Shown piece by piece: positions 1 through 5,791 of a DNA stretch of 15,092 nucleotides; the first letter of the stretch is position 1, and every line of letters begins with the position of its first letter. The notes beneath the pieces are model-generated. The model saw nothing but the letters and a program-made list of their open reading frames with translations, was not told where the DNA came from and made no database searches. Source of the DNA: Ilumatobacteraceae bacterium (GTDB lineage Bacteria; Actinomycetota; Acidimicrobiia; Acidimicrobiales; Ilumatobacteraceae); assembly GCA_007122945.1 (NCBI GenBank), contig SKSP01000167.1, forward strand, positions 1 to 15,092. Reading direction: 5' to 3'. The position numbers and the translations under genes were made by a program.

Positions 1-585
1 CACGCTCGTGTCGTGGCCGTCGTGTCGGACCGGCCCGGTGCCTACGCGCTGGAACGGGCCTGGAACGCGGATGTGCCCGCCATCCACCTGGGCGTCGAGC
101 CCGACGAGGCCCGCACCGACTACGACACCCGCCTCGCCGACGTCGTCGCCGACCACCGTCCGGGCTTCGTCGTGCTCGCCGGCTGGATGCGCATCCTGAC
201 GATGCCGTTCCTCGGTCGGTTCCCCGACCGGGTCGTCAACCTCCACCCGGCCCTGCCCGGCGAGCTCCCCGGGACACGCGCGATCGAACGGGCGTGGCAC
301 GAGGCGATGGCGGGCGAGCGCGTGCGCACCGGGGTGATGGTCCATCTCGTCCCCGACGAGGGTGTCGACGACGGGCCGGTGCTCGCCTCGGCCGAGGTCG
401 CCATCCGCCCCGACGACACGCTCGAGTCGCTGACGGCCCGGGTGCACGAGGTCGAGCACACACTCCTCGTCGACGCCCTCGCCGCGCTGTGCGCCGGGGC
501 CCGGCCGCCGAGCCCCTCGCCGCAGCCGTCGCCCCGGCCGCCCGTCCCCCACATCACCACCGTCTCGGAAGGATCACCCCGATGA
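1..585 (+). CDS. purN: Phosphoribosylglycinamide formyltransferase PurN, 5'-truncated by the window edge
   Basis: Transfers a formyl group from 10-formyltetrahydrofolate to GAR in de novo purine synthesis (cytosolic). The open frame runs from base 1, so the true start and the N-terminal GxGSN phosphate-binding part lie upstream; a GTG at 13 is internal, since homology already begins before it. Visible family blocks are an AGWMRIL segment, an NLHPAL segment holding the catalytic Asn (codon 238) and His (codon 244), and VDDGPV with the catalytic Asp (codon 367). The usual HPSLLP loop here reads HPALPG. After the last conserved helix (EHTLLVDAL) there is a Pro/Ser-rich tail of about 30 residues that is not part of the fold. 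The stop overlaps the guaB ATG (ATGA), so the two are probably co-transcribed and translationally coupled. Family assignment is secure; the 5' end is simply missing. Confidence 0.93.
   Translation, partial: HARVVAVVSDRPGAYALERAWNADVPAIHLGVEPDEARTDYDTRLADVVADHRPGFVVLAGWMRILTMPFLGRFPDRVVNLHPALPGELPGTRAIERAWHEAMAGERVRTGVMVHLVPDEGVDDGPVLASAEVAIRPDDTLESLTARVHEVEHTLLVDALAALCAGARPPSPSPQPSPRPPVPHITTVSEGSPR
567..573 (+). promoter_or_regulatory. Shine-Dalgarno site for guaB
   Basis: GGAAGGA lies 8 nt upstream of the ATG at 582, inside the 3' end of purN. It fixes the guaB start at 582 rather than at other in-frame starts further upstream, and it fits coupling through the ATGA overlap. Confidence 0.7.
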
Positions 586-2099
586 CCCATCCCAACGACC
601 AACTGTTCGACCGCTTCGAGGCGCTCACGTTCGACGACGTCGTCGTCGTCCCGGGCTACTCGGAGACCCTGCCCGACGCGGTCGACACCAGCGCCGTGTT
701 CGCCGCCGACATCGAGCTCGCCGTGCCCCTCGTCTCGGCCGCGATGGACAAGGTCACCGAGGGGCGCATGGCGATCGCGATGGCGCGCCACGGCGGGATC
801 GGGGTCGTCCATCGGAACATGTCGATCGCCGACCAGGCGGCCGAGGTGCAGAAGGTCAAGCGCAGCCAGAGCGGCATGATCTCCGACCCGGTGACGCTCC
901 CCCCGACGGCCCGACTGCACGAGGCCGAGGACCTGATGCACCGTTTCAAGTTCTCCGGCGTCCCGATCACCGACCCCGACGGGCGCCTGGTCGGGATCCT
1001 CACCAACCGCGACATCCGGTTCTGCGAGGGCGCCGATTTCAACCGACCGGTCAGCGAGTTCATGACCTCCGAGCGCCTCGTCACCGCCACCGTCGGGACC
1101 TCGCTCGACGAGGCCAAGGTGCTGCTCCAGAAGTACCGGATCGAGAAGCTCCCGCTCGTCGACGACGACGGCCGGCTCGCCGGGCTGATCACGGTGAAGG
1201 ACATCCAGAAGCGCCTCGAGTTCCCCAACGCGTCGCGCGACGAACACGGCCGGCTGCGCTGCGCGGCGGCGATCGGCGTCGGCGACGACGTCGAGGAGCG
1301 CGTCGACGCGCTCGTGCACATGGGGATCGACGCCGTGGCGATCGACACCGCCCACGGCCACTCGGCCGGGGTCGTCAAGACGATCGAGCGGGTGAAGGGC
1401 TCCTGGCCGGACCTCCCGGTCACCGCCGGCAACGTGGTGACCCCCGAGGGTGTCGAGGCGCTCGCGAGTGCCGGGGCCGACGCCGTCAAGGTCGGGGTGG
1501 GCGCCGGGTCGATCTGCACGACCCGGGTGGTCAGCGGCGCGGGCATGCCGCAGCTCTCGGCGATCTGGTTCACGACCCGGCGGGCCCGTGAGCTCGGCGT
1601 GCCGGTGATCGCCGACGGCGGCATCACCTACTCGGGCGACATCGTGAAGGCGATCGCCGCGGGCGCGACGACCGTGATGCTCGGCTCCCTGCTGGCGGGC
1701 ACCGAGGAGTCACCGGGTGAGACCGAGCTGTTCGAGGGCCGCCGCTTCAAGAGCTACCGCGGGATGGGTTCGATGGGCGCCATGCAGGGCGAGGGCGCCG
1801 ACCGCTACGCCACCGCGCAGGGCTCGGGCGCCGCCCGGACCGCCATCGGTGCGGCCAGCCGCAAGCTCGTCCCCGAGGGCATCGAGGGGCGCGTGCCGTA
1901 CGCCGGCCCGCTCGGCGACACGATCTACCAGCTCGTCGGCGGCCTGCGCAGCGGCATGGGCTACGCCGGCGCCGCCGACCTCGAGGCGCTGCGCACCGGT
2001 GCCCGGTTCATGCGCGTGACCTCCGCCGGTCGGGAGGAGAGCCACCCCCACGACGTCACGATCACGAAAGAAGCCCCGAACTACCAGCGCGGCAGCTGA
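582..2099 (+). CDS. guaB: Inosine-5'-monophosphate dehydrogenase GuaB
   Basis: Oxidises IMP to XMP with NAD+, the committed step of GMP synthesis (cytosolic, tetrameric). It is 505 aa, the usual length. Domain order: N-terminal barrel part (LTFDDVVVVPGYSE); two CBS domains at about residues 99-152 and 161-215 (MISDPVTL... and FMTSERLV...), the regulatory nucleotide-binding Bateman module; then the rest of the barrel with the catalytic loop GSICTTR (Cys312), a GMGSMGAM segment, and the flap EGIEGRVPY carrying the Arg-Tyr pair. All catalytic landmarks are intact. The start is set by the ATGA overlap with purN and the GGAAGGA site. PurN and GuaB share a pathway, but direct adjacency with no purH between them is less usual. 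Transcription would run into the repeat region 2100-2339, where no classical U-tailed terminator is seen. Confidence 0.97.
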   Translation: MTHPNDQLFDRFEALTFDDVVVVPGYSETLPDAVDTSAVFAADIELAVPLVSAAMDKVTEGRMAIAMARHGGIGVVHRNMSIADQAAEVQKVKRSQSGMISDPVTLPPTARLHEAEDLMHRFKFSGVPITDPDGRLVGILTNRDIRFCEGADFNRPVSEFMTSERLVTATVGTSLDEAKVLLQKYRIEKLPLVDDDGRLAGLITVKDIQKRLEFPNASRDEHGRLRCAAAIGVGDDVEERVDALVHMGIDAVAIDTAHGHSAGVVKTIERVKGSWPDLPVTAGNVVTPEGVEALASAGADAVKVGVGAGSICTTRVVSGAGMPQLSAIWFTTRRARELGVPVIADGGITYSGDIVKAIAAGATTVMLGSLLAGTEESPGETELFEGRRFKSYRGMGSMGAMQGEGADRYATAQGSGAARTAIGAASRKLVPEGIEGRVPYAGPLGDTIYQLVGGLRSGMGYAGAADLEALRTGARFMRVTSAGREESHPHDVTITKEAPNYQRGS

Positions 2100-2120
2100 C
2101 CACGACCCACCCGCACACCG

Positions 2121-2167
2121 CCCCACCCGCACCCGCACCCGAGCCCGAGCCCGAACCCGAGCCCGAA
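2121..2167 (-). repeat. GGG-N3 hexamer tract, potential G-quadruplex (minus strand)
   Basis: On the plus strand this is a run of CCCGCA/CCCGAG/CCCGAA hexamers (2126-2167, seven units) preceded by CCCC at 2121. On the minus strand it gives seven GGG tracts at exact 6-nt spacing with 3-nt loops, plus an eighth G-run. This satisfies the standard G3+N1-7 quadruplex pattern with spare tracts. It begins about 20 bp after the guaB stop. The G-rich strand is the template for guaB and the RNA-like strand for the opposing VWA gene. Folding is inferred, not shown. Confidence 0.7.
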
Positions 2168-2337
2168 TCAGCACCCCAGCGACACAGAGTCGCCCAGCGC
2201 CGCCCCACCCGGCACCCAGCGACACAGAGTCACCCAGCAGCCGGTGAACCCGAGCCCGAATCAGCACCCCAGCGACACAGAGTCACCCAGCGCCGCCCCA
2301 CCCGGCACCCAGCGACACAGAGTCACTCAGCAGCCGG
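2153..2337. repeat. 92-bp tandem duplication with four hairpin motifs
   Basis: Two copies at 2153-2244 and 2246-2337 (period 93) differ at only two positions that I can see (2192 G versus 2285 A; 2234 C versus 2327 T). Each copy holds two instances of a 24-bp motif with core GCGACACAGAGTCRC, giving four instances at 2175-2198, 2215-2238, 2268-2291 and 2308-2331. In the first, GCGAC (2179-2183) and GTCGC (2189-2193) form a perfect 5-bp stem around ACAGA. The block fills the gap between the convergent guaB and VWA genes and ends next to the VWA stop. It resembles extragenic palindromic repeats. No family is recognised. Confidence 0.85.
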
Positions 2338-2339
2338 CG

Positions 2340-3782
2340 TCAGGCGAGCTTCTCGACGAAGGCTTCGAGCTGGCGCAGGTTGCGGCACTCGAAGACGCCG
2401 TCTGTGTGGACGCCGTAGTCGTCCACGATCGAGTCGCCCGTGTTCCAGTACGACCGCGGCTCGGGGTTCAGCCAGTAGACGTGGCGCGCCTTGTGCTCGA
2501 TCTCGCGGATCACCCACGACTGACTGGCGTGATAGTTGTTCCGGGCATCGCCGAGCAGCAGCACGGTGGTCTTCGGGCCGACGTCCTTGCCGTAGCGCTC
2601 CCAGAACACCTCGAACGCGTGCCCGTAGTCGGAGTGCCCGTCGACCCACACGACGTCGGCCTCGGTGTTGACCCGGTGGATCGCCTCGGTGATGTCCTCG
2701 GTCGCCCGGAAGTAGTCGGTCACCTCGTCGAGGCCGTCGATGAACACGAACGAGCGCACCTTCGAGAACTGGTTCTGGATGGCGTACACCAACATCAGGG
2801 TGAACCGGGCGAACGCGGCGACCGAGCCGGAGATGTCGGCGATCACCATCAGCTCGGGCTTCGCCGGCCGCGGATACTTGAACTTCGGCTCGGCCGGCAC
2901 CCCGCCGTAGCTGAGCGAGTGACGGACGGTGTTGCGGAAGTCGAGCGGGCCCTTGCGGCCGTGACGACGCTTGCGGGCCAGCCGCGCCGCCAGCTTGCGG
3001 GTCAGCGGGTACAGCGCCTTCTTCAGCGACTGCATCTCGTCGCGCGAGGCGTGCATGAACTCGACGTCCTCGGGCAACGGCTTGCGCAGCGTCTTGGCCA
3101 TCGCCTCGGCACCCCGGTCGGCCACCAACCGCCGCCGGATCTCGGCCTCGATCTCGGCCTTGAACTCGGTGATCCGGTGCTCGTACTCCTCGCGCTCGAG
3201 GCGTTCCTCGAGCGAGGTCAGCTCGCCCCCGACCTGCTCCCTGGTGGCCTCCATCAACTTCTCGAGCATGCCGTCGAGATCGAGGTTCCGCAGCGTCCGG
3301 TAGAGGTAGTAGGTACCCCCGACCGGGCGGCCCGGCTCCATCCCGGCGAAGCGCTGCACCGCCTGCTTGGCCATCGCCCGGCTGAGCGCCTGGTCGCCGT
3401 CGAGCAGGGCCCGCATCAGCATCTGGGCGATCTCCTCGGGCGTGAGGTCGTCCATCGAGCCACCGGCCTGCCCACGACCCTCGCCCTGGCGCATCTGCTC
3501 CTGCATCTCGCGCCACATGTCGTCCAGCGCGGTCTCGTCGTCGCCCTCGACGATCCGGTACTCGGTGCCGCGCAGGCTGAAGTAGACCTCGAAGACCGTC
3601 TCGAACGCCCGCCAGTGGGCGTTGTTCTTGATCAGCGTCGCGCCGAGCGCGTACTTGAACGCCTCGCGGTCCTCGATCGGGATGTGCTGGACCGCCTCCA
3701 TCGCATCGAGGTTCTCGGTGAGGCTCACGGGCAGCCCCGCGTTGCGGAGCTCCACCACGAAGCCGTTCAGGAGGTCGAGCAT
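2340..3782 (-). CDS. VWA-domain protein, CoxE-like (MoxR partner)
   Basis: A 480-aa cytosolic protein with no signal peptide or membrane segment. The N-terminal two thirds is helical and charged (a Gln/Glu/Arg/Gly-rich linker near 90-110, coiled-coil-prone segments near 165-230). The C-terminal third is a von Willebrand A domain. The metal-ion-dependent adhesion site is visible as DISGS at 316-320, with a later acidic/hydroxyl segment (GHSDYG, about 382-387) and LGDARNN (Asp412). The LGDARNN block is characteristic of CoxE/YehP-like VWA proteins. Such proteins work with the MoxR AAA+ ATPase encoded just upstream (19-bp gap, same strand), typically in maturing or inserting cofactors in a client enzyme. 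No CODH or other client gene is nearby, so the target is unknown. No clear Shine-Dalgarno precedes the ATG, so translation may depend on the upstream gene. Confidence 0.88.
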   Translation of the reverse strand: MLDLLNGFVVELRNAGLPVSLTENLDAMEAVQHIPIEDREAFKYALGATLIKNNAHWRAFETVFEVYFSLRGTEYRIVEGDDETALDDMWREMQEQMRQGEGRGQAGGSMDDLTPEEIAQMLMRALLDGDQALSRAMAKQAVQRFAGMEPGRPVGGTYYLYRTLRNLDLDGMLEKLMEATREQVGGELTSLEERLEREEYEHRITEFKAEIEAEIRRRLVADRGAEAMAKTLRKPLPEDVEFMHASRDEMQSLKKALYPLTRKLAARLARKRRHGRKGPLDFRNTVRHSLSYGGVPAEPKFKYPRPAKPELMVIADISGSVAAFARFTLMLVYAIQNQFSKVRSFVFIDGLDEVTDYFRATEDITEAIHRVNTEADVVWVDGHSDYGHAFEVFWERYGKDVGPKTTVLLLGDARNNYHASQSWVIREIEHKARHVYWLNPEPRSYWNTGDSIVDDYGVHTDGVFECRNLRQLEAFVEKLA

Positions 3783-3801
3783 CGGTGCGACGGGCGTCGA
3801 C

Positions 3802-4683
3802 TCACTCGTCGACGCTCAGCTCCTTGGCGGCCTTGGCGATGTCGGTCTGGTACTTGAGCAGGATGTGGAGGGTCTCCTTCGCCGTCTGCTCGTCGATCAC
3901 GTCGATGTTCAGCAGCATCAGCGTCCGCGCCCAGTCGAGGGTCTCGGACACACTCGGCGACTTCTTCAGGTCGAGCTGGCGGATCGACCGCAGGATGCGC
4001 GCCACCTGATCGGCCAGGTGGTCGGTGATGTCGGGCACCTTGGCGAGGACGATCTCCTTCTCGCGCTCCAACGTCGGGTAGTCGACGTGCAGGTAGAGGC
4101 AGCGCCGCTTGAGCGCCTCGGACAGCTCGCGGGTGTTGTTCGACGTGAGGAACACGAGCGGGATCTGCTTCGCCTCGATCGTGCCGAGCTCGGGGATCGA
4201 CACCTGGTAGTCCGACAGGATCTCGAGCAACAGCGCCTCGGTCTCGACCTCGACACGGTCGACCTCGTCGATGAGGAGCACGACCGGGTCCTCGGCGCTG
4301 ATCGCCTCGAGCAGCGGCCGTGTCAGCAGGAACTCGTCGGAGAAGATGTCGTCGTGGATCTCGCTCCACGAGTCGCTCTTGTTGTCGGCCTGGATGCGCA
4401 GCAGCTGCTTCTTGTAGTTCCACTCGTACAGTGCCTTGGACTCGTCGAGCCCCTCGTAGCACTGCAGGCGGATCAACCGGGCGCCCGTCATCTCGGCGAT
4501 CGACTTGGCGAGCTGGGTCTTGCCCGTGCCGGCCGGCCCCTCGATCAGCACCGGCTTGCCGAGGCGATCGGCGAGGTAGGCGACACCGGCGATGCCGTCG
4601 TCGGCGAGATAGTCGACGCTGCGCAGCGCGTCGCGAACGGCCTGGACGCTCTCGAAGCGTGGCTCGGTGACGGTCTCGGTCAT
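3802..4683 (-). CDS. MoxR-family AAA+ ATPase
   Basis: A 293-aa single-domain AAA+ ATPase of the MoxR branch, a cytosolic chaperone-like motor. Walker A is GPAGTGKT (49-56), Walker B is VVLLIDE (134-140), and sensor 1 sits in FLTSNNTRE (about 179-186), followed by KRRC with candidate arginine fingers (193-194). The start is placed at 4683 (MTETVTEP) because family homology begins just after it. The frame stays open upstream, but that stretch is compositionally unlike protein and holds the predicted promoter. A TAGCGT box ends 8 nt before this ATG with no Shine-Dalgarno between, fitting leaderless or near-leaderless mRNA. It forms a two-gene unit with the downstream VWA gene (19-bp gap). MoxR-VWA pairs are widespread in metalloenzyme maturation and stress tolerance; the client here cannot be read from context. 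Confidence 0.93.
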   Translation of the reverse strand: MTETVTEPRFESVQAVRDALRSVDYLADDGIAGVAYLADRLGKPVLIEGPAGTGKTQLAKSIAEMTGARLIRLQCYEGLDESKALYEWNYKKQLLRIQADNKSDSWSEIHDDIFSDEFLLTRPLLEAISAEDPVVLLIDEVDRVEVETEALLLEILSDYQVSIPELGTIEAKQIPLVFLTSNNTRELSEALKRRCLYLHVDYPTLEREKEIVLAKVPDITDHLADQVARILRSIRQLDLKKSPSVSETLDWARTLMLLNIDVIDEQTAKETLHILLKYQTDIAKAAKELSVDE

Positions 4684-4691
4684 GGACCCGC

Positions 4692-4722
4692 ACGCTATCG
4701 CCGTGCCTGACCGCCGGGTCAA
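4692..4722 (-). promoter_or_regulatory. Predicted moxR promoter
   Basis: Minus-strand TAGCGT (complement of 4692-4697) ends 8 nt before the ATG at 4683 and fits the actinobacterial -10 pattern TANNNT. A TTGACC -35-like box (complement of 4717-4722) lies 19 bp upstream of it. Alternatively GATAGC gives a 17-bp spacer. Initiation near the ATG would leave essentially no leader. Confidence 0.55.
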
Positions 4723-4735
4723 TCGAAGCACGCCG

Positions 4736-4752
4736 GCCCGACGACGTCGGGC
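4736..4752. promoter_or_regulatory. 17-bp inverted repeat, candidate operator
   Basis: GCCCGAC-gac-GTCGGGC is a perfect dyad with 7-bp arms and a 3-bp centre. It lies between the divergent moxR and helix-hairpin-helix genes, about 14 bp upstream of the moxR -35-like box. The size and symmetry suit a dimeric regulator. Function is inferred from position only, and GC-rich DNA yields such dyads by chance. Confidence 0.4.
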
Positions 4753-4821
4753 TCGACCTCGCTGCCGACGGTCGATACGCCACCGAGCCGCGATGAGTTC
4801 CGATCGTGGCCGTCGTCCGAT

Positions 4822-4847
4822 CCACCGGGACGGCCCACCGGGACGGC
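4822..4847. repeat. 13-bp direct tandem repeat
   Basis: CCACCGGGACGGC occurs twice in direct succession and begins a third time (CCAC at 4848-4851). It lies in the non-coding stretch before the small helix-hairpin-helix gene, upstream of the strong Shine-Dalgarno at 4859. The rest of 4684-4877 shows no further gene that I can support. Confidence 0.6.
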
Positions 4848-4877
4848 CCACGCGGAACAGGAGAGGAGAGATCGGAC

Positions 4878-4913
4878 ATGAAGCGACTCGGCGACGTGGA
4901 GGTGACACGGTGA
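4878..4913 (+). CDS. Possible 11-codon leader ORF (MKRLGDVEVTR)
   Basis: An ATG at 4878 is preceded by AGGAGAGGAGAG (4859-4870) with a 7-nt spacer, the strongest ribosome-binding site in the window. The frame encodes MKRLGDVEVTR and stops with TGA at 4911-4913, which overlaps the GTG start of the next gene (GTGA). The codons for Val-Glu-Val contain the GGAGGT that serves as Shine-Dalgarno for that gene. The arrangement looks like a translated leader coupled to the helix-hairpin-helix gene. Either the peptide itself or only ribosome delivery may matter. It has no recognisable domain; the protein-coding claim rests only on signals. Confidence 0.4.
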   Translation: MKRLGDVEVTR

Positions 4914-5131
4914 GCACCCGTTCGCTGCCCGACGACGCGTTCTCCGCGGAGTTCCCGGAGGCCATGGGCCGCCCGGCGAACGCTGCGCTCGTAGCGCACG
5001 GCCTCACGACCGTTGCCCAGGTCGCACGCATGACGAAACGAGAGCTGCTCGCCATCCACGGCGTGGGCCCCAAGGCCGTCGCCGTCCTCGAGGTGGAACT
5101 CGAGCGGCGCGGCCTCCGCCTCGCCGAGTGA
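4910..5131 (+). CDS. Small helix-hairpin-helix protein
   Basis: A 73-aa protein starting at GTG 4910, chosen because GGAGGT (4898-4903) sits 6 nt upstream. Longer frames through the promoter region look like arginine-rich noise. Residues 24-73 (GRPANAALVAHGL... to the C-terminus) form a compact helical domain with the hairpin IHGVGPKAV, typical of helix-hairpin-helix modules that contact the DNA backbone. This layout (Leu-Pro lead, A-x-x-A-L-x-x-x-G-h-T-T, then HGVGPKA) matches a family of small actinobacterial proteins usually annotated as DNA-binding or RNA-polymerase-alpha-C-terminal-like. The specific role is unknown. It is divergent from moxR and shares its control region. Confidence 0.8.
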   Translation: MSTRSLPDDAFSAEFPEAMGRPANAALVAHGLTTVAQVARMTKRELLAIHGVGPKAVAVLEVELERRGLRLAE

Positions 5132-5275
5132 TCGACGACCGTGCCCACCGAATCGGGACCAGCGCGACCTCGAGGCGACGCGTGTCGGGTGCCGGCACGC
5201 CACGGAACGTGACGTTGCGGTCCTGACCGTCGCAACGGCGGACGCCGGCGGACCAGGCACTAGCGTTCGCGAGCC
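5132..5275. other. Short intergenic region
   Basis: 144 bp between the helix-hairpin-helix gene and the coiled-coil gene. It holds a 10-bp perfect palindrome GTGCCGGCAC (5189-5198), a weak GTTGCG/CGCAAC stem near 5216-5236, and the TAGCGT box just before the next ATG. No gene is seen. A terminator is possible but not convincing. Confidence 0.5.
5261..5266 (+). promoter_or_regulatory. Predicted -10 element for the coiled-coil/murJ unit
   Basis: TAGCGT ends 9 nt before the ATG at 5276. No Shine-Dalgarno lies between, so the mRNA would be leaderless or nearly so. A GCGGAC box lies 17 bp upstream (5238-5243) as a poor -35 candidate. The same hexamer precedes moxR, obgE and rplU. Confidence 0.5.
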
Positions 5276-5791
5276 ATGGGGCCGGTCCGCGACGACGGGT
5301 GGCGACGAGCCACCGACGGCTCCCAGCGGGCCGCCCGGCGGATCCGTCGGGCGATCGAGCGCAACCGACGGCTCGATCGTGCCGCGTGGCGGCCGGTGAG
5401 CGAACACGTCGGTCGGCTGACGGACGAGATCGGCGCGGTGGCCGACGCGGGCGACACGCTCGACCGGTCCGTCGCCCTACTCGACCCCGACGTGCTGCAC
5501 GCGCGACTGGCCACGTTCGAGGAGCAGGCCGCGAGCGAGCCCTCCCCCGAGCTCGAGCTCGCGATCCGAGCGGTCGAGCGCGACCTCGAACGCCGACGTG
5601 ACCTGTTGTCCCGCTCCGGGCGCGCCCGCGTCCAGGTCGACCGCGCCCTCGCCCGCCTCGACGACCTCGCCCGCCGGCTCGAGGACGGGTACGGGCTCGG
5701 TGAACCCGGCAGCGCCGCGCGGGTCCTCGACGCCCACACCGCCGACCTCGCCGCGCTCCGATCGGTGCTGGAGGACGTTCCCCACCCGTGA
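5276..5791 (+). CDS. Coiled-coil protein of unknown function, coupled to murJ
   Basis: 171 aa, strongly charged and rich in Arg, Asp, Glu, Ala and Leu, without signal peptide or membrane segment. Residues about 14-60 and 75-130 look like long amphipathic helices suitable for coiled coils. The C-terminal part (LDAHTADLAALRSVLEDV) is another helix. I do not recognise a family. Its stop overlaps the GTG start of murJ (GTGA), and a TAGCGT box precedes it, so it is the first gene of a unit with murJ. Coupling suggests, but does not prove, a role linked to peptidoglycan precursor export or envelope growth. The ATG at 5276 is the first good start after the promoter box. Confidence 0.7.
   Translation: MGPVRDDGWRRATDGSQRAARRIRRAIERNRRLDRAAWRPVSEHVGRLTDEIGAVADAGDTLDRSVALLDPDVLHARLATFEEQAASEPSPELELAIRAVERDLERRRDLLSRSGRARVQVDRALARLDDLARRLEDGYGLGEPGSAARVLDAHTADLAALRSVLEDVPHP

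Noticed and set aside
120..1361. Long minus-strand frame opposite purN and guaB
   Set aside because: It overlaps two well-supported genes and its composition (Asp/Arg/His/Val rich) is that of an antisense shadow; no motif is recognisable.
2175..2331. Four regularly spaced 24-bp motifs, possible CRISPR array
   Set aside because: The intervening segments (16, 29, 16 bp) are too short and are themselves repeated by the 92-bp duplication; no cas genes are present.
2244..3857. Long plus-strand reading frame through the repeat region and across the VWA gene
   Set aside because: It is antisense to a gene with clear CoxE-like motifs, and its His/Arg/Leu/Val-rich product is typical of shadow frames in GC-rich DNA.
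4878..4910. Leader peptide MKRLGDVEVTR as the remnant of an aldo-keto reductase (which often begins with a similar LG-x-x-EVTR stretch)
   Set aside because: Eleven residues are too few, no further reductase sequence follows in any frame, and the codons are explained by the embedded Shine-Dalgarno.
5189..5198. 10-bp palindrome GTGCCGGCAC as an operator
   Set aside because: Short GC palindromes are expected by chance at this base composition, and it is not placed against a promoter box.
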